This document shows, piece after piece, positions 32,602 to 41,496 of a stretch of 64,000 nt of DNA. A model generated the notes under the pieces. It searched no databases and was not told the origin of the DNA. It saw nothing but the letters and a program-made list of their open reading frames with translations. A program made the position numbers and the translations under genes. Position 1 is the first letter of the stretch. Each line of letters opens with the position of its first letter. Source of the DNA: Piscinibacter gummiphilus (GTDB taxonomy: Bacteria > Pseudomonadota > Gammaproteobacteria > Burkholderiales > Burkholderiaceae_C); contig NZ_CP136336.1 of NCBI RefSeq assembly GCF_032681285.1, positions 4,017,001 through 4,081,000 of the forward strand. The letters run 5' to 3'.

Positions 32602-33489
32602 CTATTTTTCAGGGTTTACGCGGGGCAGGCCCATCAACTCCAGCGCCATGCGGTGCGAGCGCCCCTCGGGGTCGGCCAGGTCGTGCAGCACGGTGAAATG
32701 GTTGGTGCCAGGCACAGGCTCGAAACGCGGCACGACCTGCGTGCCCCACGCCATCTGCAGGAGCTGGCTCTGGCGCAGGAACTCCTCGCTCTCGTCACCG
32801 CCCACGGTGGCGTAGAAGCGCGCCTCGCGCGGCGCCCGAAAGCGCGCCGGGCTCAGCCGGTCAACCGCCTCCGGCGTAAGCCGCAAGTCTTGCTTGAGGA
32901 ACGGGGTCTGCTGGATGGGCTTCAGGTCGTAGACGCCCGAGATGCCCAGCGCACGGCTCACCAGTTGCATGGGCAGGCGCTTGTCGACCTCGGTCCACTC
33001 GCAGCACAGCATCATCGCGGCGAGGTGCCCGCCGGCCGAGTGGCCCGAGACAACGATGCGCCCGGGGCTGCCGCCATAGAGCGCCGCATTGCGGTAGACC
33101 CAGGCCAGTGCCTTTGTCATCTGCAGCGCGATGGTGTCGATGCCGACCGGCGCGTCGTCCGTGCCCGGGCACAGCGAATAGTTGGGCATCACCACCATCG
33201 CCCCGGCGGCCACGAGACTGGCCGCGAGGAAGGAGTGGTCGGACTTGTCGAGGCTGCGCCACCAGCCGCCGTGGATGAACACGAACACCGGCGAGCGCGG
33301 CTCGGCGGCGGGGAAGATGTCGAGCGTCTCATCGGGCCCAGTGCCGTAGGGCACGTCGGCCACGCAGGTCATGCCTTCGCGCACCCGCGCCGAAGCGGTG
33401 CGCCAGCGATCGAAGATCTGCTGGTACCCCGGCACCCGGGCGCGGTTGTTGTATTGAACGTCGAGCCAGGCGGGGTCGAATGTGGTCAT
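32602..33489 (-). CDS. Alpha/beta hydrolase (esterase / kynurenine-formamidase-like)
   Basis: A 295-residue alpha/beta hydrolase. The oxyanion motif VFIHGGWWRSLDKSDH, nucleophile Ser in VVSGHSAGGHLAAMM, an acidic residue in the FYATVGGDESEEFLRQS region and His in PGTNHFTVLHDL make a complete triad. HGGWW and a late 'NHF' resemble bacterial arylformamidase-like esterases (KFA/BD-FAE), but specificity cannot be read. No signal peptide, so cytoplasmic. It is monocistronic, 112 bases from the rubrerythrin operon. Confidence 0.88.
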   Translation of the reverse strand: MTTFDPAWLDVQYNNRARVPGYQQIFDRWRTASARVREGMTCVADVPYGTGPDETLDIFPAAEPRSPVFVFIHGGWWRSLDKSDHSFLAASLVAAGAMVVMPNYSLCPGTDDAPVGIDTIALQMTKALAWVYRNAALYGGSPGRIVVSGHSAGGHLAAMMLCCEWTEVDKRLPMQLVSRALGISGVYDLKPIQQTPFLKQDLRLTPEAVDRLSPARFRAPREARFYATVGGDESEEFLRQSQLLQMAWGTQVVPRFEPVPGTNHFTVLHDLADPEGRSHRMALELMGLPRVNPEK

Positions 33490-33578
33490 GGCGCATTTCT
33501 AACCCCTTCTGCGCCCAACACCAAGCCCCACGCGGCGCCCGCCCCACGCCTTCTTTTGATAGACTCCGGCTCGTTTGT

Positions 33579-33654
<76 letters not shown>

Positions 33655-33668
33655 ACAAACACCCGAGT

Positions 33669-33703
33669 GCTTGAGTCCGAAAGGGCTCAGGCATTTTTCT
33701 TTT
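33669..33703 (+). terminator. Rho-independent terminator after tRNA-Ala
   Basis: A ten-pair stem (33669-33678 with 33683-33692, some G-U pairs) closes a GAAA tetraloop and is followed by ATTTTTCTTTT. It lies 15 bases after the tRNA 3' end and marks a single-gene tRNA transcript. Confidence 0.92.
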
Positions 33704-33710
33704 GGGCCCC

Positions 33711-34844
33711 TCAACCGCCCATCAGCATCTCTTCCTCACTCATCGGCACCTGTGCAAGGTCGCGCAACTCGGCGAGCGCCGGCAGCGCGGCGAGCACCTC
33801 GTCGGGGTCGACGCCGAAGTCGATCAGGCAGGCCACTTCGTCGACCTCGATGGCCTTGAGCTTGTCGGTCATGCCGAGGCAGTCGTCGAGCGTGCCCAGG
33901 AGTGAACTCGTGGCGTAGTAGCGCTCGAACGAGAACTCGAGCGCGTCGTTGAGATCGTCTTGCGTGGTGGGTGCCGGGCTGGCCGCGCACTGCTTCTGGA
34001 AGAAGGGCACGGCCGCCGTGTACTGGCCCACGAGGTTGGCGGAGCTGGCGAGGTAGCGCAGCATCGGGGCCTTGACCTTGCGGCGCACCTCGGCCTCGCT
34101 CCCGCCGACGAAGGTGTGCAGCATCAAGGTGACGGTGCCCTGCCCTGCGTGGCCCGTGTCTCGCCACGCTTCTCGGTAGGCCGCAATCTTCTCGGCCAGC
34201 GCTTCGAGCGACTGGCCGAGCAGGTGCGTGAGCACGTTCAGGCCCATTGCACCGGCACGGCGGAAGGTCTGCGGGTTGCCGGCCGCGGTGATCCAGATCG
34301 GCAGATGAGATTGCACCGGGCGGGGCATGGTGCGCAGCTGCACCCGGTCGCCGAGCGGGTTGACGGCTTCGAAGGGCTCGCCGGCCCACAGGCGCCGCAG
34401 CTCGTCGACACGCTCGAAGACGATCTCGCTGCGCCGCTCGTAGTTGGCCGGCGCCGCGAGGATGAAGTCGTTGGGGAACCAGCCCGAGGCGAGCCCGAGG
34501 TCGACACGGCCACCGGAGAGGAAGTCGACCATCGCCCACTCTTCGGCCACGCGTGCCGGGTGGTGCAGCGGCACGACGACGCTCCCGGAGCGGATGCGCA
34601 CGTTCTTCGTCGTCGCGGCCAAGGCCGCCGCCATGACCGAGGGGTTGGGCGACAGGCCGCCGAAGGCATGAAAGTGGCGCTCGGGCGCCCACACGGCGGA
34701 GAAGCCGTTGTCGTCGGCGAAGCGTGCGCTCTCGAAGAGCAGCCGGCGCTGGGCGCTGGCCTGCGGCCCGCCTTCGTCGCTGCCGAAGTAGTAGAGGCTG
34801 AAGGCCAGCGGCCGGTCCTGGTTGGCGTGAAGGTCGATCTGCAT
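33711..34844 (-). CDS. Luciferase-like FMN-dependent monooxygenase (MupA/Atu3671-type)
   Basis: A 377-residue LLM-family flavin monooxygenase. Seen: LAFSLYYFGSDE, FSAVWAPERHFHAFGGLSPN, IRSGSVVVPLHHPARVAEEW, VDFLSGGRVDLGLASGWFPN, and LPIWITAAGNPQTFRRAGAM. This is the subgroup usually embedded in NRPS/PKS genes as natural-product luciferase-like domains. Here it stands alone with no NRPS nearby. The ATG at 34844 has no ribosome binding site, and TCGAAT lies six bases upstream like a -10 box, so the mRNA may be leaderless. It is divergent from a diiron oxygenase, and both share FNR-type boxes. Substrate unknown. Confidence 0.9.
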   Translation of the reverse strand: MQIDLHANQDRPLAFSLYYFGSDEGGPQASAQRRLLFESARFADDNGFSAVWAPERHFHAFGGLSPNPSVMAAALAATTKNVRIRSGSVVVPLHHPARVAEEWAMVDFLSGGRVDLGLASGWFPNDFILAAPANYERRSEIVFERVDELRRLWAGEPFEAVNPLGDRVQLRTMPRPVQSHLPIWITAAGNPQTFRRAGAMGLNVLTHLLGQSLEALAEKIAAYREAWRDTGHAGQGTVTLMLHTFVGGSEAEVRRKVKAPMLRYLASSANLVGQYTAAVPFFQKQCAASPAPTTQDDLNDALEFSFERYYATSSLLGTLDDCLGMTDKLKAIEVDEVACLIDFGVDPDEVLAALPALAELRDLAQVPMSEEEMLMGG

Positions 34845-34878
34845 GCCGGCATTCGATGGCCGCCGGCCTGCGCGCAGT

Positions 34879-34892
34879 TTGATCCAGGTTAA
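34879..34892 (-). promoter_or_regulatory. Degenerate FNR/Anr box upstream of the luciferase-like gene
   Basis: On the - strand TTAAC-N4-ATCAA, eight of ten FNR consensus positions. Its centre (34885.5) is 41.5 bases from the ATG at 34844, the spacing expected if transcription starts at the start codon. Confidence 0.45.
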
Positions 34893-34937
34893 ACCGCCGC
34901 GCCTGCACCCCCTGCCTGCAGGAGGCGCCGGAGCGAG

Positions 34938-34951
34938 TTGATCGACATCAA
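34938..34951 (+). promoter_or_regulatory. Perfect FNR/Anr box upstream of the AurF-type gene
   Basis: TTGAT-CGAC-ATCAA equals the FNR consensus TTGAT-N4-ATCAA. Its centre (34944.5) is 41.5 bases before the ATG at 34986, the class II position if transcription begins at the ATG. The site argues against the in-frame TTG at 34938 as the start codon. It suggests control by oxygen or nitric oxide. Confidence 0.72.
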
Positions 34952-34985
34952 ACTTTGGCGAGAGAGGCGCAACGACGATGTCGGC

Positions 34986-35879
34986 ATGGAAACCGCCACG
35001 CCCGACACCGCCTCGCCGGAAACCGCTTCGCAACTTGCCGTGCGCCTGTCCAAGGCCTCGTGCAAGAAGTTCTACGACGTCTACAACGCCTTCGACTGGC
35101 CCGAGCGGCTGCAGGAAGGCGCATGGTGCATGCCGCCCGAGCTGATCTCGCTCTACGGCACGCCGATGTGGGAGACGCTCGACGAGGCCACACGCCACAA
35201 GCTGAGCCTGCACGAGGTGGCCAACATGTTCAGCCTCGTGCTGCAAGGCGAGCGCATCCTCGTGCAAGGCCTCGCGCACCGGCTCTACAGCACCAGCAAC
35301 AACCGCGAGATCACCGAGTACCTGCATCACTTCCTCGATGAAGAGAACAAGCACATGGTGATGTTTGGCGAGTTCTGCCACCGCTACATCGGCAAGGTGT
35401 ACCCGGAGAAGAAGCTGCCGATCCCGAAGGAGATGGACCGCGGCCAGGAAGAAGTGGTCTTCTTCAGCATGGCGATGGTGGTCGAGGAACTCGGCGACTT
35501 CTACAACGTGCTCATCGGCCGCGACGAACGTTGCGACCCGCTGGTGCGCGAGATCAACAAGGTGCATCACATCGACGAAGCGCGGCACCTGGCCTTCGGC
35601 CGGCTGTACCTGGCCGAACTCTTCGAGCGCTACAGCCCGTCGTGGTCGCCCGAGAAGCTGGCCTCGTTCCAGGAGTGGCTGGCCGCGTTCCTCAAGGCCT
35701 GCTGGGCCGACTACTACAACCCGAGCGTGTACCGCGACGCCGGCATTGCCGATGCCTATGACGTGCGGCAGGCGGCGCTTGCGCACCCGGCCACCGTGGC
35801 GCACCGCCAACGCGGCGCCGAGAAGATCGTGGGCTACTTCCTCAAGACGGGCCTGCTCGCCGAACAGCCGGCGTGGTGA
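34986..35879 (+). CDS. AurF-type diiron oxygenase
   Basis: A 297-residue ferritin-like diiron protein. The iron ligands are in LVLQGERILVQGL, FLDEENKHMVMFGEF, MVVEELGDFYN and HHIDEARHLAFGR, the ExxH pattern of AurF/CmlI-type N-oxygenases. FxxW-rich helices and length (about 300) fit. AurF proteins oxidise aryl amines to nitro groups; the substrate here is unknown. The ATG at 34986 has no ribosome binding site and lies 41.5 bases after the centre of a perfect FNR box. An upstream TTG (34938) overlaps that box and is rejected. It diverges from the luciferase-like gene, and the two may act together. Confidence 0.88.
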   Translation: METATPDTASPETASQLAVRLSKASCKKFYDVYNAFDWPERLQEGAWCMPPELISLYGTPMWETLDEATRHKLSLHEVANMFSLVLQGERILVQGLAHRLYSTSNNREITEYLHHFLDEENKHMVMFGEFCHRYIGKVYPEKKLPIPKEMDRGQEEVVFFSMAMVVEELGDFYNVLIGRDERCDPLVREINKVHHIDEARHLAFGRLYLAELFERYSPSWSPEKLASFQEWLAAFLKACWADYYNPSVYRDAGIADAYDVRQAALAHPATVAHRQRGAEKIVGYFLKTGLLAEQPAW

Positions 35880-35935
35880 GCAAGTACCCGCCCGCCCCTG
35901 TGCAGGGGATGGCCGATCGGCCGGGCTCGGGCACC

Positions 35936-36100
35936 ATGCGGCACATGGACACCCCGAAGCAACCCGCCGCGCCCCAACCCAACCCCGACCTGCAGGCGCG
36001 TGTCGCCAAATGGCTGGAGCTCAAGCGGGAAATGGAAGCGCTGCATGCGCAGCTGGAGTACGCGCGCTTGATGCTCAAGCTGGGCGTGGTCAAGCGCTGA
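35936..36100 (+). CDS. Small helical protein of unknown function
   Basis: A 54-residue ORF (MRHMDTPKQPAAPQPNPDLQ...) whose second half (ARVAKWLELKREMEALHAQL) is a strong amphipathic helix or coiled coil, with a basic end LKLGVVKR. A later Met at 35945 is an alternative start. It follows the AurF-type gene by 56 bases on the same strand. Its codon bias fits the genome. No family is recognised; such small proteins are common in Burkholderiales. Confidence 0.5.
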   Translation: MRHMDTPKQPAAPQPNPDLQARVAKWLELKREMEALHAQLEYARLMLKLGVVKR

Positions 36101-36125
36101 TACAGCGCTGAATCGCCGCAGCGTT

Positions 36126-37601
36126 TCAACCGCTGCCGAGCGTCACCATGCCGGGCCCACTGTCTTGCGCGCCCCACGCCGCGCGAAGTGGGCCTTCGGG
36201 GTCGTCGACCACCCGATCGCGCCGGCCGAAGACCAGCGTAGCGCGGCGCGAGGTGTCGAACGGCTGCCATTCGTCACCGGGACGGCCCTCGCGCACGAAA
36301 CGAATCCAGTGGCTGCGCAGCCGCGTCGCGAGCGCACGGCGGCTGCCCCACAGCGGGCCACCGCGCAGCATCATCGGCAGCGGGCCTTTCATGTCCCACA
36401 GGTAGAACAACTCGATTGCATGCAGCGCGCCGAGCAGCGGGTGCCCGTGGTCGAAGCGGTAGAACCAGGTCGGATGCCGGGCCGCATGCCGCTCGGCGAA
36501 ATGCAGCGTGGGCATCGCAAAGCTCATGTGCGTGCCAAGGCGGCGCCGCCCGTCTTTCGACTCGGGGTAGGCCGCCAGCACCTGTTCGGCAAACGTGTCG
36601 CCGAGCTGGCGCTGCAGCACGGCCTGCATGCGCTCGCGTGACAGGAACACATCGGCCACGCCGCGCCACAGCTCGAAGAAGCGGATCTCGTCGCGGTTGT
36701 AGCCGGCGAGCAGCGGGATCTCGGGAGTGGGCGCCCGGCGTGCGTCTTCGAGCGACGCAGGCAGCAGCGCACCGTCGTACCAAGGCGCAGCGGGGACGGT
36801 CTGCGGCACCTGCTGGTGCACGGACTCCTGAGCGGCCTGCAACGCCTGCACGGGCAGGGCCTGCAGCGCCTCGAGCGTCTTCACGCCGAGGTGGTCCAGG
36901 TAAAGCTTCGCCACGCGAAGGCTGGTCGCGCGGTCGTGGATCAGGTTCAGGGCACCGCTTTGCATGATGGCGCGGTGGAAGAGCGGGCGTGCCTCCTGCG
37001 CATGCATGAGCAGCGAGACCGACATCGAGCCAGCCGATTCGCCCGCTAGGGTGACCTGGTCGGGGTCGCCTCCGAACGCTTCGATGTGGTCGCGCACCCA
37101 TCGGAGGGCGAGGATCTGGTCGCGCAGGCCGAGGTTGCTCTCGATTCGAGCATCGCCCAGCGCTTCGCCGAAGTTCACGAAGCCGAAGACACCGAGGCGG
37201 TAGTTGATCGCGACGACGACGATGTCGCCCTGGGCCGCGAGGTGCGCGCCGGTGTAGGCCCGTGCACTGCCAAGCAGGAAGGCACCGCCGTGGATCCACA
37301 CCATCACCGGGCGCTTCTTGCCGTCGGCCGCGGGGCTCCAGATGTTGAGCGTGAGGCAGTCTTCATCGAGCGCGGGCCCGAGCGACTTCATGCTGCCCAT
37401 CACCTTCTGCGGGCAGGCGGCGCCGAAGTTCGTGGCATCGCGCACGCCCTGCCACGGACGCACGGGCAAGGCCGGCTTGAAGCGCAGCGCACCCACGGGC
37501 GGCTGTGCATACGGAACGCCGAGCCAGGCGCTCACACCGCCGTCATGCAGGCCTTGCAGGTCACCGAGCGCGGTGCGAACGAGCGGCGAAGGGCTCGACA
37601 T
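36126..37601 (-). CDS. Type-B carboxylesterase/lipase family protein
   Basis: A 491-residue esterase. LGVPYAQPPVGALRF, DEDCLTLNIWSPA, VWIHGGAFLLGSARAY (oxyanion hole), the nucleophile Ser in LAGESAGSMSVSLLM, and a catalytic Glu/His pair further on (YNRDEIRFFE and FDHGHPLLGALHAIELFY). All are characteristic of the type-B carboxylesterase (cholinesterase-like) fold. No signal peptide is seen, so it is probably cytoplasmic. It starts three bases after the SDR stop, indicating a two-gene operon. Natural substrate unknown. Confidence 0.92.
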   Translation of the reverse strand: MSSPSPLVRTALGDLQGLHDGGVSAWLGVPYAQPPVGALRFKPALPVRPWQGVRDATNFGAACPQKVMGSMKSLGPALDEDCLTLNIWSPAADGKKRPVMVWIHGGAFLLGSARAYTGAHLAAQGDIVVVAINYRLGVFGFVNFGEALGDARIESNLGLRDQILALRWVRDHIEAFGGDPDQVTLAGESAGSMSVSLLMHAQEARPLFHRAIMQSGALNLIHDRATSLRVAKLYLDHLGVKTLEALQALPVQALQAAQESVHQQVPQTVPAAPWYDGALLPASLEDARRAPTPEIPLLAGYNRDEIRFFELWRGVADVFLSRERMQAVLQRQLGDTFAEQVLAAYPESKDGRRRLGTHMSFAMPTLHFAERHAARHPTWFYRFDHGHPLLGALHAIELFYLWDMKGPLPMMLRGGPLWGSRRALATRLRSHWIRFVREGRPGDEWQPFDTSRRATLVFGRRDRVVDDPEGPLRAAWGAQDSGPGMVTLGSG

Positions 37602-37604
37602 CGA

Positions 37605-38297
37605 TCAGGCGCTCCCGAGTTGGACGTGTTGCCCGTGCACGGCGGCGCCGGCTGGCGTCGCGAGGAAGGCAATCGCCTGCGCGGCCACGTCGAGCGGCAC
37701 CCACGCCGTGCGATCGGCATCGGGCATGGCGGCGCGATTGGCCGACGTGTCGAGCGTGGTGGGCGCCACGCTGTTGACCGCAATGCCTTGCGCCCGCACC
37801 TCGCGCGAGAGCGATTCCACCAGCCGCTGCAGTGCACTCTTCGAGGCGGCATAGGCCCCCTTCAGCGCCGCGCCCTCGCGGGCTGCGGCGGCCGAGACGG
37901 CGACGATGCGGCCTCCGCCCTGGCGCTGCATCACCGGGACCACCGCCTGCGTGAGGTTCACGAACGACCACGCGTTCAGGTTCATCATGCGGTCCCACGA
38001 GGCGCGGGTGATCTGATGCACGCCCTCGCCCATCTCGAAGCCGCCAGCCACGTGCACGAGCCCGTCGATGCGGCCGTGGGCTTGCAGCACCTGTGTGATG
38101 ACCGCGCTCACGCTGTCGGCGGATGTCACGTCGGCAGCGTGAAGCACCGCCTTCGCGGGCGAACCGAACACGGTGCGCAAGCGTTGGGCGTCATGGTCGA
38201 GCAGACCCAGCTTGTGGCCCGCCGAGAGGAAATGCTGCGCCACCGCCTGGCCCAGCGCACCGGCAGCGCCGGTGATCACGATGCAGCTGTCAGTCAT
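37605..38297 (-). CDS. Short-chain dehydrogenase/reductase (SDR)
   Basis: A 230-residue classical SDR. The cofactor loop is ITGAAGALGQAVAQHF (TGxxGxxG, residues about 8-20), and HAADVTSADS places the adenine-binding Asp. The substrate side has VHVAGGF, AVSAAAAREGA with the catalytic Ser region, and the YxxxK motif in AYAASKSALQRL. NSVAPTTLDTSANRA completes the pattern. The cofactor preference is likely NAD(H) given LLDHDAQR after strand 2. It is divergent from the bktB gene with an 87-base gap. Confidence 0.9.
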   Translation of the reverse strand: MTDSCIVITGAAGALGQAVAQHFLSAGHKLGLLDHDAQRLRTVFGSPAKAVLHAADVTSADSVSAVITQVLQAHGRIDGLVHVAGGFEMGEGVHQITRASWDRMMNLNAWSFVNLTQAVVPVMQRQGGGRIVAVSAAAAREGAALKGAYAASKSALQRLVESLSREVRAQGIAVNSVAPTTLDTSANRAAMPDADRTAWVPLDVAAQAIAFLATPAGAAVHGQHVQLGSA

Positions 38298-38384
38298 GGT
38301 CGTTCGATGGATTGAATGGACGAGCGTGCATTGTCGATGTGTTCACAATCCGGTTTCTCCCCTGTAACCCTATCGAGGCTCAAC

Positions 38385-39569
38385 ATGAAAAGAGAAGTCG
38401 TGGTCGTGAGCGGTGTGCGCACCGCCATCGGGACGTTTGGCGGCGCGCTGAAAGACGTGACACCCACGCAGCTGGGCGCCACCGTCACGCGCGAGGCGCT
38501 GGCCCGCGCGAAGGTCGAAGGCAAGGACGTGGGCCACGTCGTCTTCGGCCACGTCATCAACACCGAGCCGCGCGACATGTACATCGCGCGCGTGGCCGCC
38601 ATCGAAGGTGGCATCGGGCAAGAGACCCCTGCACTGACCGTCAACCGCCTCTGCGGCTCGGGCCTGCAGGCCGTGGTCAGCGCCGCGCAGAGCATTCTGC
38701 TCGGCGATGCCGAGATCGCGGTTGCCGGCGGTGCCGAATGCATGAGCCGCGGCCCCTACTCGCTGCCGCAAGCCCGCTTCGGCGCGCGCATGGGCAACGC
38801 CACGATGGTCGACATGATGGTCGGTGCGCTGCACGACCCCTTCCACAACGTGCACATGGGCATCACCGCCGAAAACGTGGCCGCCAAGTGGGACATCAGC
38901 CGCGGCCAGCAGGATGAAGCCGCACTCGAAAGCCACCGCCGCGCGCAGAAGGCCATCGAAGCCGGCTACTTCAAGGAACAGATTGTTCCCATCGTGCAGG
39001 AGAGCCGCAAAGGCCCTGTCACCTTCGACACCGACGAGCACGTGCGATTCAACGCCAAGCTCGACGACATGGCCAAGCTCAAGCCCGCGTTCAAGAAGGA
39101 TGGCGGCACGGTGACGGCCGGCAATGCATCGGGCGTGAACGACGGTGCAGCCGCGCTGGTGCTGATGGAGCGCGCCGAAGCCGAACGCCGCGGCCTGAAG
39201 CCGATGGCTCGCCTGGTGGCGTATGCGCACGCGGGTGTCGACCCGCTCTACATGGGCATCGGCCCGGTGCCGGCGACGCGCAAGGTGCTGGAGAAGGCGG
39301 GGCTCAAGGTGAGCGACCTCGATGTGATTGAAGCCAACGAAGCCTTCGCGGCACAGGCCTGCGCGGTGAGCAAGGACCTCGGCCTCGACCCGGCCAAGGT
39401 CAACCCCAACGGCTCGGGCATCTCGCTCGGCCACCCGGTGGGCGCGACCGGCGCGATCATCACCGTGAAGGCGCTGTACGAGTTGCAGCGCACGCAGGGC
39501 CGCTATGCACTAGTGACGATGTGCATCGGTGGCGGGCAAGGCATCGCTGCGATCTTCGAGCGCCTGTAA
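38385..39569 (+). CDS. bktB: Beta-ketothiolase BktB
   Basis: A 394-residue acetyl-CoA C-acyltransferase. The N-terminus [20 protein letters not shown] and most of the sequence closely follow Cupriavidus BktB as I recall it. Catalytic residues: Cys in [12 protein letters not shown], His in [12 protein letters not shown] and Cys in [10 protein letters not shown]. BktB condenses acetyl-CoA with propionyl- or longer acyl-CoA in polyhydroxyalkanoate and fatty acid metabolism. The ATG at 38385 is preceded by GAGG at about 38376. It is not next to phaC/phaB here, so its use in PHA synthesis is inferred. Confidence 0.95.
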   Translation: MKREVVVVSGVRTAIGTFGGALKDVTPTQLGATVTREALARAKVEGKDVGHVVFGHVINTEPRDMYIARVAAIEGGIGQETPALTVNRLCGSGLQAVVSAAQSILLGDAEIAVAGGAECMSRGPYSLPQARFGARMGNATMVDMMVGALHDPFHNVHMGITAENVAAKWDISRGQQDEAALESHRRAQKAIEAGYFKEQIVPIVQESRKGPVTFDTDEHVRFNAKLDDMAKLKPAFKKDGGTVTAGNASGVNDGAAALVLMERAEAERRGLKPMARLVAYAHAGVDPLYMGIGPVPATRKVLEKAGLKVSDLDVIEANEAFAAQACAVSKDLGLDPAKVNPNGSGISLGHPVGATGAIITVKALYELQRTQGRYALVTMCIGGGQGIAAIFERL

Positions 39570-39601
39570 GGCGAGCGAAGCGCTGCACACACCCCGGGTC
39601 G

Positions 39602-40240
39602 TCAGAGCTTGGGGATGTGCAGCGTCTTGCTGACCATGAGCGTGCCGGAGAGCACGAACATCAGCGACAGGGCGTGCAGGACCCACGGGCCGAGCTGCCA
39701 GGCGCCGCCCCACAGGTCTTCGCCAAGCGCGCCCATCGAGGCCGCCAGGGCAAGCACGCCCACCAGCACCACACTCGTCGGGATCGGCGTGCCTTCGAAG
39801 TAGCGTACCTTGGCGTCTGCGCCCGACAGCGATTCGGCCGTCACGTTGTAGCGTGCTAGGCGTGAGACGCCGCAGCAGACGAAGTACACAAGCGCCATCA
39901 CATCCCAGCCCCCCTGCAGACCGGCCGCATAACCCAGCGCAGCAGGCGCCACGCCGAAGGACACGATGTCGGCGAGCGAATCGAGCTCACGCCCCAGAGC
40001 GGAGTGGGTCTGGCGCCAACGGGCGACGCGGCCATCGAGCACGTCGAACACGAATGCCAGCGGGGCCATCGCAGCGGCGGCGTAGAACTGCTGCAACGCA
40101 TGCGAATTCATGTAAGCCATTGCGAGGAACACCGCCACGGTGCCGCAGGCGGCGTTGCCGAGGGTGACGAAGTCGGCGAGGTGGAAGCCACGCAGCATGG
40201 AGAAATGGCGAGGCTGACGGACGGACGGGGTATGGGCCAT
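39602..40240 (-). CDS. pssA: CDP-diacylglycerol--serine O-phosphatidyltransferase
   Basis: A 212-residue membrane enzyme of the CDP-alcohol phosphatidyltransferase family, type PssA (type II-like). The signature is LDGRVARWRQTHSALGRELDSLAD, i.e. D-G-x2-A-R-x8-G-x3-D-x3-D, at residues about 68-91. It has six or so hydrophobic helices. It makes phosphatidylserine, the precursor of phosphatidylethanolamine. The ATG at 40240 follows a good AAGGAG; the longer ORF to 40288 is rejected. Short for a PssA of this class but complete in the catalytic motif. Confidence 0.9.
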   Translation of the reverse strand: MAHTPSVRQPRHFSMLRGFHLADFVTLGNAACGTVAVFLAMAYMNSHALQQFYAAAAMAPLAFVFDVLDGRVARWRQTHSALGRELDSLADIVSFGVAPAALGYAAGLQGGWDVMALVYFVCCGVSRLARYNVTAESLSGADAKVRYFEGTPIPTSVVLVGVLALAASMGALGEDLWGGAWQLGPWVLHALSLMFVLSGTLMVSKTLHIPKL

Positions 40241-40383
40241 GCGTGGCTCCTTCACTTGATAGCCGCGGGGGAATTCTATGCCTCGCATTGGTGCTGTCTG
40301 TCGCCGGAGCGGTCCGCTTTGGGTAGGACAAAACCTTCAACGCAGCCGAGCTAACAAGAAGCGGCCCTTCGATGTGTACAGCG

Positions 40384-41496
40384 TCATTTCAATGTGCTTC
40401 CGCTCCAGAGAAATATGACCCACGCGTAAAAGAGAACTGACAAGGCTACTCCAACGACGTGCACCCACCCATCAGTGCGCGCTACAGCCTGGATCTTCTC
40501 CTCCTCGCTACGATCGCTCTCCCGCATTCGGTAGGGATTGTGTTGCGACGCAGTTTGGACCGGCACGTGCGGCAACGATTCAGGTGGCGTGCGCTCACGC
40601 AGAACCTTGTCTAGCACCCACCCGGTGATTTCCCAGGGATACATGAACGCCCCCAGCAGCGCCGCAAACGCGCGATTGAAGGCTCCGTTCAGCTGGTGGG
40701 TCGCATCGTCGATGAGCGCGCCGAACAATCGAAGATTGACTGAATGGACCCTGTCTGCCCAACGCGTTCCCCGGAAGCCCAACTTCACCGGCGGGACTCG
40801 ATCGGGCGGAAGATGCATGTAGGCCCGGATGAATTCCCAAGTCTGTCGAGGAGCATCGGGATGGCGAGTCGGCTGCATCGCCACGATGCGCTTGGTGATG
40901 CGATCGGACCCGTCCAGCTCACACAACCACAAAGAGTACGTTGTGGTTCGGCCCGCCTGGTGGTAACGGCGCTCGATCACCGAGACGGCGGTCAAGTTAT
41001 TGAAGTCCAGTTCCACCCAGCCGCCTAAGCCGGTGAGGCCGGACGAGCCGAGTACCTTCCTCGTCCTCCGACAGATTATGGTGTTGACGGCTCGAGGCAC
41101 CAAAAGCAGGCCTATCAGGCCAACGAGTGGTGCGCCAATCATGGCCGTGTCGATCCACGCCAGAAGCATCGCCAAGTCAGCATCTCGCCCTTTGGCCAGC
41201 ATTTCGGAATACGTAACCCACGGCAGACCGCCAATGAGCGCGGCGGACACGCAAAGAAGCAATGTCATGAACACCCACATGCCTCTGTAAAACGGTTCCC
41301 ATTTCCAAAGCGTCATCGTTTGCGCGTCAAGCGACTCAACCATCAGATCGGCATTTGCTCGCTCAATGTCGATCTGCTGGTTGGTCGGGTGCGTGAGAAC
41401 AACACCCCACTCCGGGTTATCGCGCCGAATCTTCTCCAAGACATACTCTTTCTGAGAATCAATAAGCCGCAGAGGCGGTGAGTTGCTCTTTGACAC
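40384..41496 (-). CDS. DUF6708-like membrane protein, probable T6SS effector immunity protein
   Basis: A 370-residue protein. Two membrane pairs (GMWVFMTLLLCVSAALIGGL near residue 75 and IGAPLVGLIGLLLVPRAV near residue 120) and a last helix (VVGVALSVLFYAWVIFLW near residue 350) flank a soluble domain with LDFNNLTAVSVIERRYHQAG and QTWEFIRAYMHLPPDRVPPV. That layout fits proteins named DUF6708 that lie next to BTH_I2691-type effectors. The start lies 38 bases inside the effector 3' end, so expression is coupled, as for effector/immunity pairs. The region is AT-richer than its surroundings. The immunity role is inferred; accessory effector is the alternative. Confidence 0.7.
   Translation of the reverse strand: MSKSNSPPLRLIDSQKEYVLEKIRRDNPEWGVVLTHPTNQQIDIERANADLMVESLDAQTMTLWKWEPFYRGMWVFMTLLLCVSAALIGGLPWVTYSEMLAKGRDADLAMLLAWIDTAMIGAPLVGLIGLLLVPRAVNTIICRRTRKVLGSSGLTGLGGWVELDFNNLTAVSVIERRYHQAGRTTTYSLWLCELDGSDRITKRIVAMQPTRHPDAPRQTWEFIRAYMHLPPDRVPPVKLGFRGTRWADRVHSVNLRLFGALIDDATHQLNGAFNRAFAALLGAFMYPWEITGWVLDKVLRERTPPESLPHVPVQTASQHNPYRMRESDRSEEEKIQAVARTDGWVHVVGVALSVLFYAWVIFLWSGSTLK

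Noticed and set aside
34938..35879. TTG at 34938 as the start of the AurF-type gene.
   Set aside because: It falls on a perfect FNR box, and the added 16 residues have no family character; ATG at 34986 is preferred.
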